DNA of 64,000 nt from positions 186,001 to 250,000 of the forward strand of contig NZ_CABVHY010000006.1 in assembly GCF_902497875.1 (NCBI RefSeq), given 5' to 3'. This document shows, one piece after another, positions 11,000 through 19,059 of the stretch (its first letter is position 1; the number at the start of each line of letters is the position of its first letter). Position numbers and translations under genes: made by a program. The notes under the pieces were generated by a model, which saw only the letters and a list, made by a program, of their open reading frames with translations, did no database searches and had not been told where the DNA came from. This DNA is from Pseudomonas fluorescens (GTDB taxonomy: Bacteria > Pseudomonadota > Gammaproteobacteria > Pseudomonadales > Pseudomonadaceae).

Positions 11000-11074
11000 T
11001 TAACGGCTGGCGAAGTACATGGTGACTTCAAAGCCGATACGCAGGTCGGTGTAAGCAGGTTTGGACCAGGTCAT
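11000..11074 (-). CDS. pqqA: PQQ precursor peptide PqqA
   Basis: A 24-residue ribosomal peptide, MTWSKPAYTDLRIGFEVTMY followed by FASR. Glu16 and Tyr20 are the residues that become PQQ. An AAGGAA ribosome binding site lies about eight bases upstream of the ATG. It is transcribed after pqqF and before pqqB. Confidence 0.97.
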   Translation of the reverse strand: MTWSKPAYTDLRIGFEVTMYFASR

Positions 11075-11110
11075 AAAAACGTTCCTTCAGGCGGGTGAGA
11101 AAAATTCCAC

Positions 11111-11143
11111 TCTATACATATAGTCCACCTCCCGTGGGAGGTG
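11111..11143 (-). promoter_or_regulatory. Candidate pqqA promoter with overlapping palindrome
   Basis: On the minus strand a perfect 8-2-8 palindrome CACCTCCC-AC-GGGAGGTG (11126-11143) sits directly upstream of a -10-like TATAGA (11111-11116). The palindrome covers the expected -35 region, as an operator would. No T-run follows it, so it does not look like the pqqF terminator. Confidence 0.45.
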
Positions 11144-11169
11144 TTCATATGTTTGCCGGGCTATGGTAC

Positions 11170-11181
11170 TGAAACGTTTCC
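11170..11181. promoter_or_regulatory. Cra/FruR-like operator half-way between pqqF and pqqA
   Basis: The sequence TGAAACGTTTCC contains a perfect GAAACGTTTC palindrome and matches the LacI-family Cra consensus TGAAACGTTTCA at 11 of 12 positions. It lies about 30 bp upstream of the pqqA palindrome. The regulator is inferred from the motif only. Confidence 0.4.
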
Positions 11182-11213
11182 GCTAATTGGAGATATCTAT
11201 CGAAGAAAGCTCA

Positions 11214-13697
11214 TTACAGCCCCGGTAATGATCGGGCAGTCGGTTGCCAGGTGCCATCCGGGCAGGCACCGCTGGCCAGGCATCTACGGCCACCTTCTGC
11301 GTGAATCAACCGCCTTGCCGCGTCGAGCAACGCTGTGCGGTCCAGTAGCAACACGGCCTGTTGCAACTGAAGCAGGTAATCCGACGAATGGCCGCCCAGT
11401 TTGCCCTGCCACAGCAGTTCAAAGGCCTGGGCAAGCGGCATGGTATTGCCGTCGAGTTGTTCGGCCAGGGTCTGACGTTGATTGATCAAAGACGCATCAT
11501 CGAGCGTCGAGATGAGTTCGGGCAGTCGCTTCAGGAAGGCTTCGATGTGTTCGAGGATCTTTTCCACCGATGCGTTCGGCGATTGCACGCCGAACAGCAG
11601 CCCAGTCTGCCCGTTGATCTGGCGGACACCGCTGAACACCGCATAGCCCAATTGCAGTTCGACCCGCAGGCGTTGATAGAAAGGCGTTTGGCAAAGTTGG
11701 GCCAGCAGGCGCCACGCGGCTTCGTCGGCCAATGCCTGAGTGGGCGTAGGGCAAAACAGCAGCAGCGCATTTTCATTGGCGTCGCTGGGTACTTCACTCC
11801 AGAGGTGTTGGCCGGCAATGGAGGCGGCCGCTGTCATCTTACTGTCGGGAATGCCAGGCACGCGGTTCAATACACGGGTGATTGCCGTTTGACCGGTTGC
11901 CGGCAGACCTGCGCTCAGTCCATCCCAGCGTGCAGTGGCCCACTGTTGTTGCAGATCCGCATGGCTGACAGGCTGCGGCGCAGGACGCGGGCTCTGTCCC
12001 AGGCATTGCTCGGGCAGCTCTTTGAGCAACTGCCGAATCGCAATCATCGGCACAGGCGAGTCATTGCTTTTCCAGGCATCGGCGGCGGGTTTCGTCAGGC
12101 ACAGCAGCGCCTGTTCGAGAATCGCCGGCATCGGCTCATGCCGCCCGCTCATTTTCAGCAGCCATTGGTTGCCCGTTTCGCTGAAGGACAGCTCGACGCC
12201 CGCCTGACGGGCGTCGTCGCACAGGCTTTGCAGACTGCGGGCGAGTGTCGGTTGAAGATTGGCTGACGGTGCCGGGTCGAGACGCCAGCGCAGGTAAATC
12301 GCCGCTTCGCCGCTGTCGTCCGCCAGTGCCGGGCTGAACTGCATGGGCGAATGTTCACGGCGACTGCGCGTTCGATCCTGGGCAAACGTGCGCAAGCCCC
12401 GATGGGCGCTGGTTTGTCCACGGATCAACCCAGCCGGCGCTGGCGCCTCGGCGGTGCGTAGGAAAGGGTTAGCAGGCGGCAGCTGCCAAGCGACAGTCAA
12501 GTTATCCACAGGCGTGGGATTCATCTGCTGCAAGATCGCCTTGAGGGCAATCGCACCCGACTCCGAGAGTTCTGGCTCCAACTTCTCGCAATCCAGACGG
12601 GCAAGCATCAAGGCGTCGCTGGCCTGACGTTTTCGCCGTTGCAACAAGGCATATTCTTCGCGCAGTTCAGACCAATCGGCATGGCCAGCGAAGAAGCTCA
12701 GCCAATCGCCAAGCAGCTCGCTGATTGTCCCGGTTTGCGTTGCGGCGTTGGCCGTCAGCTTGAATTCGACCTGCAGCACCGCTTGTCCGGCGAACTGGTA
12801 CAGCGGCGTCGCCTTCAGGTTGTCGATCAGTTGGCGCTGGCGTAACTCGGCGAACAAACCTCCCGGTTTCGAAGCGTTCAGCCAGGTGCAGAGAAAATCC
12901 AACGCTTCAGCGGAGGCGTTCGGCAAGCGTTCAAACGTAAACAGCAGGTTGAATCGGCGTTCGTCAGTCTGTTGATAACTGCCATTTGCGGTTGTCATCA
13001 ACGTGGGCGGGGCGCTTTGCGGTTGCTGCTCACCGACGGTGAAGTCGGTGCTGAAGCGTTGCGCCAAGCTCAGCAATTCATCCACAGACTGTGGCCCGGC
13101 AAGGCTCAAGGTCATTTGGCCGGTCTGAAAGAAGCGTTGATAGAGCGCGCTTAATGCCTGTTGAAACTCAGGCTGTTGCACCGCCAGGCTGTCGCGGTTG
13201 CCGGCATGGAAGCCACGCAAGGGATGATCGGGCGAGAGCCCGTTGAACAAGGCGACGTGTCGCTGCGCCTCAGCATCCTGAGACCAGGCAATGAACTCCG
13301 CTTCCAGCACTTCCCGTTCGCGCAACTGATCGTCTGGATTCAGACGCGGGTGGGCGAGCATGTCGCACAAACGCTCAAGTCCGCCGGCGAAGGCATTTGG
13401 TTGCAATTCGAAGAAGAAATCGGTGGTGCGCTCGCGAGTGCTAGCGTTCAGCTGTCCGCCGTGGCGTTGCACGTAGGCCATCAACCCATCGTTTGCGGGA
13501 AAGCGTTCGGTGCCGAGAAATAACAGATGCTCAAGAAAGTGCGCCAGGCCAGGCCAGGCCAGCGGCACGTCGTGACTCCCGGCGGCGACCCGCAAGGCAG
13601 CGGCGCAGCGCTTCAAGCGTGGCGCGTGACGCAGAGAGATCCGTAGCCCGTTAGCCAGGATCTCAGTGTGGGGATGAGGGTGGTTCAGCGCGGGCAT
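11214..13697 (-). CDS. pqqF: Pyrroloquinoline quinone biosynthesis M16 protease PqqF
   Basis: An 827-residue M16 zinc protease. The inverted zinc motif HFLEH is at residues 53-57, with a downstream glutamate region (DQLREREVLEAEF). PqqF is thought to cut the cross-linked PqqA to free the Glu-Tyr unit. I use the ATG at 13697, which has CTGGAAG upstream; a GTG two codons earlier is possible. It is the first gene of the pqq set and is separated from pqqA by 139 bp that carry candidate regulatory sites. Its C-terminal half is less conserved, as usual for PqqF. Confidence 0.94.
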   Translation of the reverse strand: MPALNHPHPHTEILANGLRISLRHAPRLKRCAAALRVAAGSHDVPLAWPGLAHFLEHLLFLGTERFPANDGLMAYVQRHGGQLNASTRERTTDFFFELQPNAFAGGLERLCDMLAHPRLNPDDQLREREVLEAEFIAWSQDAEAQRHVALFNGLSPDHPLRGFHAGNRDSLAVQQPEFQQALSALYQRFFQTGQMTLSLAGPQSVDELLSLAQRFSTDFTVGEQQPQSAPPTLMTTANGSYQQTDERRFNLLFTFERLPNASAEALDFLCTWLNASKPGGLFAELRQRQLIDNLKATPLYQFAGQAVLQVEFKLTANAATQTGTISELLGDWLSFFAGHADWSELREEYALLQRRKRQASDALMLARLDCEKLEPELSESGAIALKAILQQMNPTPVDNLTVAWQLPPANPFLRTAEAPAPAGLIRGQTSAHRGLRTFAQDRTRSRREHSPMQFSPALADDSGEAAIYLRWRLDPAPSANLQPTLARSLQSLCDDARQAGVELSFSETGNQWLLKMSGRHEPMPAILEQALLCLTKPAADAWKSNDSPVPMIAIRQLLKELPEQCLGQSPRPAPQPVSHADLQQQWATARWDGLSAGLPATGQTAITRVLNRVPGIPDSKMTAAASIAGQHLWSEVPSDANENALLLFCPTPTQALADEAAWRLLAQLCQTPFYQRLRVELQLGYAVFSGVRQINGQTGLLFGVQSPNASVEKILEHIEAFLKRLPELISTLDDASLINQRQTLAEQLDGNTMPLAQAFELLWQGKLGGHSSDYLLQLQQAVLLLDRTALLDAARRLIHAEGGRRCLASGACPDGTWQPTARSLPGL

Positions 13698-13745
13698 GAG
13701 CACTTCCAGAACAGTGAAGCGCTCATGCTAGCGGATAACCACCGA

Positions 13746-14540
13746 TCAGCGCTTGTTCAGGTCGCCATAAAGCTCGGGTCGACGATCATGAAAGTAGCGA
13801 TTGACCGCGCGTGAATCGATCATCAATTGGCGATCCAGGGTTGCGACAATCAACGCCTCATCCAGACCGGCCTGGGCGAGACGACTGCCATCCGGTGCGG
13901 CAATGCTGCTTTGACCGCAGTAGTGGATCTCGCCTTCATGGCCGCAGTAGTTGGCATAAGCCACATAACACTGGTTTTCGAAGGCGCGGGCACGCACGGT
14001 GACGTCGGCGATAAAGTCGTACGGAATCATATTCGCCGTCGGCACCAGAATCAGCTCGGCACCGGCCAGGGCCAGTCGGCGGGCATTTTCCGGGAATTCC
14101 AGGTCGTAGCAGATCAGAAAGCCTAGCTTCCACCCGTTCAACTCCACCAGGGGAAACTCGTCGGGGCCGACACTGAACATCGAGTGATCGAGCTCACCGA
14201 ACAAATGAGTCTTGCGGTAATTGCACAGGCTTTGGCCCTTGGCATCGATCAACTGCACGGCGTTGTAGATCTGCCCGTCGTCGCCGCGCTCCGGGTAGCC
14301 ATAGAGGATGGCCACTCCCGAAGACTTGGCGATGTTGGCAATGCGTTGTGCCGACTCGCCATCGCGCGCCTCGGCCAGTGCGCCGACCGCCTCGACGCCG
14401 ATGTTGTAGCCGCTGAGGAACATTTCCGGCAGCACCAGCAAATCAGCGTCCCTGGCTTCCATCGCCAGGTGTTGCAGACGCTGCAGATTGCCAGTCACGT
14501 CCAGTGGCAGCGGTGGGCATTGGTAGAGGGCGACACGCAT
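13746..14540 (-). CDS. davA: 5-aminovaleramidase DavA (carbon-nitrogen hydrolase)
   Basis: A 264-residue nitrilase-superfamily amidase with the Glu39-Lys110-Cys144 triad (LPEMF, NYRKTHLF, ICYDLEFPE). It hydrolyses 5-aminovaleramide to 5-aminovalerate and ammonia in lysine breakdown. The assignment comes from its family and its place 13 bp downstream of davB, the same pairing as in P. putida. The pqqF start lies 48 bp downstream on the same strand. Confidence 0.9.
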   Translation of the reverse strand: MRVALYQCPPLPLDVTGNLQRLQHLAMEARDADLLVLPEMFLSGYNIGVEAVGALAEARDGESAQRIANIAKSSGVAILYGYPERGDDGQIYNAVQLIDAKGQSLCNYRKTHLFGELDHSMFSVGPDEFPLVELNGWKLGFLICYDLEFPENARRLALAGAELILVPTANMIPYDFIADVTVRARAFENQCYVAYANYCGHEGEIHYCGQSSIAAPDGSRLAQAGLDEALIVATLDRQLMIDSRAVNRYFHDRRPELYGDLNKR

Positions 14541-14553
14541 AGTGAGCTTCCTT

Positions 14554-16236
14554 TTACTCGGGCAGGGCTATCGGGCCGATTTCATGGAACACATCACCCG
14601 GGCCAGGGTTCTGCGCAGGCGTCTCGCCGCCGAAGTGTTTCATGATGCCCCACACGGCATTCAGCGAAGTCTGCACTGCGCCTTCAACCCACGCCGGGGT
14701 CCATGAAACATCGTCGCCTGCAATGAAGATTCCGCGCTGCTCGACGGGCATGTCTTGCTGCATGAAGTGTGCATACATGCGTTGGTTGTAGCGATAGTGG
14801 CCCGGCAGCGCACCCTTGAAGGCACCGAGGAAATGCGGATCGGCTTCCCAGGAGATGGTGATCGGGTCGCCGATAATACGCGCGGCGATATCGACTTTCG
14901 GGTAGATCTTCTTCAACGCGTCCAGCGCCAGCTTCACGCGTTTTTCCACCGGTTGCGGGAGCATTTTCAACGCGTCGCTCATCCACGAATACGACAGGCA
15001 GATCACCCCGGGCTTGTCGTCGCCATTGTCGAAGAGGTAAGTGCCACGGGTCAGGCGGTCGGTGAGGGTCATGCTCATCAGGTCGCGCCCGGTTTCCGGG
15101 TCCTTGTCCTTCCAGAACGGCCGGTCGACCATGACGAAGGTTTTCGACGACTGCATGTAGCGGGTGCGGTCCAGGGCCATCCACATCTTCTGCGAGAACA
15201 AGGTTTCGTCGCATTCGATCTGGGTGGTCAGCAGCCAGCTCTGGCAAGTGGTCAGTACCGCGGCGTATTCCCGGGTATCGCCCCAATTGTCGGTGACGGC
15301 AAAACGACCGTTGGCCGCGTGGGCGATGCGTTTAACGCCAGTGCGCGGCGCGCCGCTGTGCAGCGAGCTCAGGCTGGTGCCTGCGGGCCAATGGGCACAG
15401 CGCTCGGGTACATGGCGCCAGATGCCCAGCGGCACTTGCTCGACGCCGCCAACCACCAGGTGCTGGTGGTCGTCGCAGTTGGTCATCACCACGCGGAAAA
15501 TTTCCAGCATCGAGTTGGGGAAGTCCGAATCCCAGCCGCCGGTGCCGAAGCCAACCTGGCCGAACACTTCGCGGTGATGGAAGGACAACTTGGCGAAGGC
15601 TTTCGAGGTGGCGACGAAGTCGTAGAAGGTGCGGTCATCCCAGAGCGGAACCAGGGTGTTCCACAGCTCTTTCAAGCGCGGCACATCGCGGTCGCGGATC
15701 GCTTGCTGGATCTCGCCGAAGCGCGAACCGTCCTCCAGTGCATCGGCCCAGGCGTCGGCGACTTCCTGGAACAGTGCCGGCAGGTCGGCGAGCTTCTGCG
15801 CGTAGTGGGTCTGGCCTTCGAGGTCGATCACCGTGCTGCCCGAGGCGGGAGTCAGCGGGTTGGGGAAGGGTTTGGTTTCCAGGCCGAGCTTGTCGACATA
15901 GTGATAGAACGCGGTGGACGACACCGGGAAACGCATACCGCCGAGCTCGGCGATGATGCCTTCAGCGCCTTCAAAGGCCTGGGAGCGCAAACGTCCGCCC
16001 ATCTTAGAAGCCTCATAGACCACCGGTTTCAAGCCCAGCTTCATCAACGCGTACGCGGCCACCAGCCCGGCGATCCCGGCTCCGACGATCGCCACTTCGG
16101 CCCCGTGGTTCTGCGCTGGAATACTGCCCAGGCCGGCCGGGTGCTCGATCCAGTCGTCGAACGCGAACGGAAAGTCCGGGCCGAAAATAGTGACCGGTTT
16201 TTTACCGTCTGCAGGATGGCGATTGTTCTTGTTCAT
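14554..16236 (-). CDS. davB: L-lysine 2-monooxygenase DavB
   Basis: A 560-residue flavin amine-oxidase-family enzyme that converts lysine with oxygen to 5-aminovaleramide. The FAD motif GAGIAG (G52, G54, G57) with acidic E75 is followed by GGRLRS. A C-terminal FAD segment reads FIAGDDVSWTPAWVEGAVQTSL. I recognise the N-terminal FGPDFPFAFDDW and many other stretches from the P. putida enzyme. The Met at 16236 is the conserved start; an upstream Met would add 26 unrelated residues. It lies downstream of a Lrp-type gene on the same strand. Confidence 0.93.
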   Translation of the reverse strand: MNKNNRHPADGKKPVTIFGPDFPFAFDDWIEHPAGLGSIPAQNHGAEVAIVGAGIAGLVAAYALMKLGLKPVVYEASKMGGRLRSQAFEGAEGIIAELGGMRFPVSSTAFYHYVDKLGLETKPFPNPLTPASGSTVIDLEGQTHYAQKLADLPALFQEVADAWADALEDGSRFGEIQQAIRDRDVPRLKELWNTLVPLWDDRTFYDFVATSKAFAKLSFHHREVFGQVGFGTGGWDSDFPNSMLEIFRVVMTNCDDHQHLVVGGVEQVPLGIWRHVPERCAHWPAGTSLSSLHSGAPRTGVKRIAHAANGRFAVTDNWGDTREYAAVLTTCQSWLLTTQIECDETLFSQKMWMALDRTRYMQSSKTFVMVDRPFWKDKDPETGRDLMSMTLTDRLTRGTYLFDNGDDKPGVICLSYSWMSDALKMLPQPVEKRVKLALDALKKIYPKVDIAARIIGDPITISWEADPHFLGAFKGALPGHYRYNQRMYAHFMQQDMPVEQRGIFIAGDDVSWTPAWVEGAVQTSLNAVWGIMKHFGGETPAQNPGPGDVFHEIGPIALPE

Positions 16237-16447
16237 GGCTGACCCTTGCTGGCGACTCGCGCGGTACCGTGGCCCGCAGCTGAGTATAGGAAGTAGTAAA
16301 AAGACTGCCGCCATTCTAAGGAGCGTAGAACACGTTAATAAGACGCAATGTGTCGTCGATATGAATGCTTGTTTAGCAATTTGACGAAGCTACTGAGCTA
16401 AATGACTGTTCGGGGAACTTTGGTCGCCGGAAGGGGGCAGGCAGACC

Positions 16448-16909
16448 TTAAACCGGCTGGCCGCGATCGATCTTGCTGCTGAGAATGATCGAAGTGGTGG
16501 TTTTCTCCACGCCATCGACGCTGCCGATCTGATCGAGCAACTGGTCGAGCTGTTCCGGCGAATCGGTGCGCAGCCACGCCACGTAATCAAACTCGCCACT
16601 CACCGCACACAGCTGCTGCACCTGGGCCATGGCACTGAGCCGGCGCAGCACTTCCTTGCCGGAGCGTGGTTGCACGGTAATCCCGACATACGCCTGCAAC
16701 CCGCCATCGACCAGCCGCTGACCGAGACGCACGCCGTAGCCGGTAATCACCCGAGCCTTCTCCAGCCGCGCCAGGCGTGAGGTGACCGTGGTGCGCGCAA
16801 TGCCCAGCTGCCGGGCAAGCATGGCTACGCTTTCGCGGGCGTTGATCTGCAAGGCCGCGATCAATTGGCGGTCGATTTCGTCGAGAACGGGCGGGCGGGT
16901 GTCAGGCAA
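16448..16909 (-). CDS. Lrp/AsnC-family transcriptional regulator
   Basis: A 153-residue regulator with an N-terminal winged helix (DEIDRQLIAALQINARESVAM onward, with recognition helix around ARTTVTSRL) and a C-terminal RAM/ligand domain with GEFDYVAWL. The start is read as TTG at 16909, preceded by CTGGAG; no ATG fits better without adding a non-homologous tail. Its position 211 bp upstream of davB suggests it controls davBA in response to lysine or another amino acid. This is inferred from context. Confidence 0.88.
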   Translation of the reverse strand: MPDTRPPVLDEIDRQLIAALQINARESVAMLARQLGIARTTVTSRLARLEKARVITGYGVRLGQRLVDGGLQAYVGITVQPRSGKEVLRRLSAMAQVQQLCAVSGEFDYVAWLRTDSPEQLDQLLDQIGSVDGVEKTTTSIILSSKIDRGQPV

Positions 16910-17044
16910 AGGTTGTCTCCAGCGGCACAGAACAAAGGGCAAGCATGTTACAGGCACTCATGCCGTCAACGGGTTAATTGGATGGACACAAACGGTCACT
17001 CGTAGTCGAATGCGCAACAAGGGCTGTGAAGCGAGAGGATCGAA

Positions 17045-17689
17045 ATGAAGAGCATGCCTGCTGCTCTGCGAGACTATGCACTGCAGATTGCGAATCACGA
17101 AATGGCGCACTACGTAGTAGCCCGAGCCTTGGGCTTTGAAACGAGTGATGTGACCCTGAAAGTTACCATGGCCTTGACGCACCATGGGGGGAGCTCCATT
17201 ACCTTGACGCGGTCAATTTCGTCGATCGAAGAAATGAAGGAACATTTGGAAGCCCGGATGATGGTCCTCTTCGCCGGAGCGATGGGGCAGACGTTACCTC
17301 CAAAGCATTCGTCCGAGAAACTCGTTGATAAGTCGAAAGCGGCAGCCATCCTGAAAGGAGAGCTTGGGGCGGAACAGGATTACGCAAAAATAAGGGAGTT
17401 AGGGCACCTGCTGCGCAATATCTCCTACCCCGATACGGATCCAGCGTCGTGTTACAGCGTAACGGCTGAGCTTAAAGAAATTACTGATCGCACGTGGTTT
17501 CGGACTCAAAAAATCGTAGAGGAATTGGCCGATACGATTACCGGATTGGGCGCGGCGCTGGTAGACGGCATGGTCATCGTGGAGCAGTGGGGTAGGCCGG
17601 CGGATACGTATGAGGTCGTGTTGACGGGTGAAATGCTTGAACGGCTGCGGTCAGTGCAGGCCATTCCAGCGTTAGGTGTTCGGGCGTAA
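17045..17689 (+). CDS. Orphan M41 (FtsH-like) peptidase-domain protein
   Basis: A 214-residue protein with a zinc motif HEMAH at residues 18-22 inside NHEMAHYVVARALGF. This closely parallels the HEAGHA region of FtsH. Further FtsH-like features are a GGSSITLTR strand, the helix EARMMVLFAGAMGQTL and a candidate third ligand Asp112 in EQDYAKIREL. There is no AAA ATPase module and no membrane segment. GAGG precedes the ATG. It is divergent from the Lrp-type gene and opens the accessory patch. The substrate is unknown. The fold call is by motif and spacing only. Confidence 0.65.
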   Translation: MKSMPAALRDYALQIANHEMAHYVVARALGFETSDVTLKVTMALTHHGGSSITLTRSISSIEEMKEHLEARMMVLFAGAMGQTLPPKHSSEKLVDKSKAAAILKGELGAEQDYAKIRELGHLLRNISYPDTDPASCYSVTAELKEITDRTWFRTQKIVEELADTITGLGAALVDGMVIVEQWGRPADTYEVVLTGEMLERLRSVQAIPALGVRA

Positions 17690-17775
17690 GCATCCAGGTC
17701 GCCGTTGGACGTAGTAAAGGGCGGGCATTACAGCGGTGATTCTGCCTAGGACCGAGCAGGCCGCGGTGTAACCGT

Positions 17776-17890
17776 CATGGTCTTACTCCTGGGTTCGAGG
17801 AGCTGCCTGTACGCAGGGTGGTAAACCGGGAGCCAAGGAACCGGCACGCGCGAAGGCGTCCCGCGCACAGCTGCCATATCAAGATCACAG
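17776..17890 (-). repeat. Orphan copy of the DUF3077 leader, with dead start
   Basis: This 115-bp minus-strand segment repeats the leader at 19060-19202 with most bases identical, including the CTCCT...AGGAG hairpin and the ATG. The 30-base central hairpin is missing. After the ATG only ten codons remain before TAG, so the gene behind it has been lost. It is evidence of a past duplication and deletion. Confidence 0.7.
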
Positions 17891-17968
17891 TTCAGCCACC
17901 AGGGACTCGACGGAGATCTGAAGCTGGTCAGCTTTGAGCTGAACCTGCGCCTTTAACGCACCTCCTCG

Positions 17969-17997
17969 TTGCCATAAATACATAAAAACGCTAATAT
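17969..17997 (+). promoter_or_regulatory. Sigma70-type promoter
   Basis: TTGCCA (17969-17974), a 17-base spacer and TAATAT (17992-17997) form a near-ideal promoter in an AT-rich patch. No protein gene begins within 150 bp downstream on this strand. Confidence 0.55.
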
Positions 17998-18004
17998 GAC
18001 CTCG

Positions 18005-18157
18005 TCAGCACAGACCGGAACCTTGGAAGCAAGGGGTGTTGATTTCGGTGGCGTAAGCCACTCCTAGCCAGTGAGCGGGATAAGCGGGAAACCGTGAAAG
18101 GAGAGGCCGATATTGAGATTCACAAGAAGCCCTGGTGCGAAAGCGTCGGGGCTTTTT
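18005..18157 (+). ncRNA. Candidate small RNA
   Basis: A transcript from the promoter at 17969-17997 would run about 150 nt to the terminator ending near 18157. No credible reading frame of that size lies inside it, although a GTG frame from 18094 runs through the terminator. Its 3' end is about 10 bp from the converging gene at 18166. No known small RNA family was recognised. Confidence 0.35.
18127..18157 (+). terminator. Rho-independent terminator
   Basis: AAGCCC (18127-18132) pairs with GGGCTT (18149-18154) around a GC-GAAA-GC centre, followed by a run of five T. In the other direction it also lies just beyond the 3' end of the gene at 18166-18648 and may serve both strands. Confidence 0.6.
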
Positions 18158-18165
18158 GCTTTCTA

Positions 18166-18648
18166 TCAAACGGATTTGCCTGCGCTCCGCATCTCGAGAA
18201 TGTATCGCACGTTTTGCGGTTTCCCCTTGGGCAGCTTTGCCCGACCCCATTCAGCCACCTCATACGCCGAGATCACCCTCAGTTTGAGAAGATTTGTCGT
18301 GCCTTGCGGTTTGCTGATCGAGAAGAAAATCGCGTAGTCATGTAGATCCAGGCAGAAATATCGCTGACTGTTTTCGACGTAAAACGGAACGGCAAGCCCT
18401 TTAAAGAAACGCTTGTGAATGTATTCCGTAATTTGACTGCTGCAATGGTGCCGATCAGCACAGAAATAACGACGTTCCCTTCTGTGTGTGAGCGGCTGCC
18501 CGTTGCCTTTGTCATCGGTGAAGCAATGGAACCCGAACTCGAATTTGACGGTGAGCTGCTCACCAGCGACCTCGAATACCAGCTCGAACGGTTGTAGGTG
18601 CTCCATGCTGTACTGGCGTCCGCCAATGATCAGGTCTTTCCATTGCAT
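18166..18648 (-). CDS. Unknown His/Cys-rich 160-residue protein
   Basis: I do not recognise the family with certainty. The 160-residue protein has no signal peptide or membrane segment. It has a cluster of possible metal ligands: H41-C42, C63, H67-H68-C69, C99. The segments FGFHCFTDDKGNG and RRYFCADRHHCS look like a folded beta-rich domain. A TACAAT -10 element lies about 35 bp upstream of the ATG, so it likely has its own promoter. It follows the DUF3077-type gene by 111 bp. Confidence 0.6.
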   Translation of the reverse strand: MQWKDLIIGGRQYSMEHLQPFELVFEVAGEQLTVKFEFGFHCFTDDKGNGQPLTHRRERRYFCADRHHCSSQITEYIHKRFFKGLAVPFYVENSQRYFCLDLHDYAIFFSISKPQGTTNLLKLRVISAYEVAEWGRAKLPKGKPQNVRYILEMRSAGKSV

Positions 18649-18709
18649 GTAGGTCGTCGCCGGACGCGGTAAAGGGCGCGCATTGTAGCAGCACCCCGAT
18701 CATGATTTG

Positions 18710-18732
18710 AAAACCCCAAAAATTCGGGGCTC
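18710..18732 (-). terminator. Terminator of the DUF3077-type gene
   Basis: On the minus strand GCCCCG-aattttt-GGGG is followed by TTTTC. It lies 28 bp past the stop of the gene at 18760, which separates that gene transcriptionally from the one at 18166. Confidence 0.65.
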
Positions 18733-18759
18733 ATGCCACGGTTTTTCGGCCGCTATTCT

Positions 18760-19059
18760 TCAGCCGCTGTCGCCGTCCGAGCAGGGCTCGGTAAGCACCT
18801 TCACCACATCATCAATCACCGCCTTACTCATCGCAGTCAAATAGTGCGCGGCCCAGGCGTGGCGGTCGGTGTCTCTGGCATAGGCTGCATCCTCAGCAAA
18901 CGACTTGGCGAGGAACAGCAGATCGGAGGCCTGTGCCAATGCATCACCAATGGGAACGCCACGACAAACGTGGAACAGCGGCTGATCCGAGCAGTAGATG
19001 AAAGGCGTGAAGCCGATGGTTTTCAGTTCTGAAGGTGTGGACGGATTTGTTTTGGTCAT
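18760..19059 (-). CDS. DUF3077-family small protein
   Basis: A 99-residue protein with the family-typical start region TIGFTPFIYCSDQPLFHVC, the DALAQASDLLFLAK helix, and a C-terminal WAAHYLTAMSKAVIDDVVKVL helix. DUF3077 proteins are common, often multi-copy, small proteins of Pseudomonas with no known function. Translation likely depends on the upstream structured leader, because the AGGAG ribosome binding site pairs with CTCCT just upstream. It is flanked by its own terminator. Confidence 0.75.
   Translation of the reverse strand: MTKTNPSTPSELKTIGFTPFIYCSDQPLFHVCRGVPIGDALAQASDLLFLAKSFAEDAAYARDTDRHAWAAHYLTAMSKAVIDDVVKVLTEPCSDGDSG

Larger units (their letters stand above)
17690..18165. other. 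Gene-poor stretch of the accessory patch
   Basis: This 476-bp interval holds the orphan leader copy (17776-17890) and a promoter/terminator pair (17969-18157). A 33-codon minus-strand frame also lies here (17885-17983) and may be the decayed end of a lost gene. Next to it, 17700-17738 resembles the promoter region of the gene ending at 18648. I see no complete protein gene here. Confidence 0.5.

Noticed and set aside
18094-18345. GTG-initiated 83-codon plus-strand frame
   Set aside because: It runs through a terminator and then antisense to the 160-residue gene; treated as chance.
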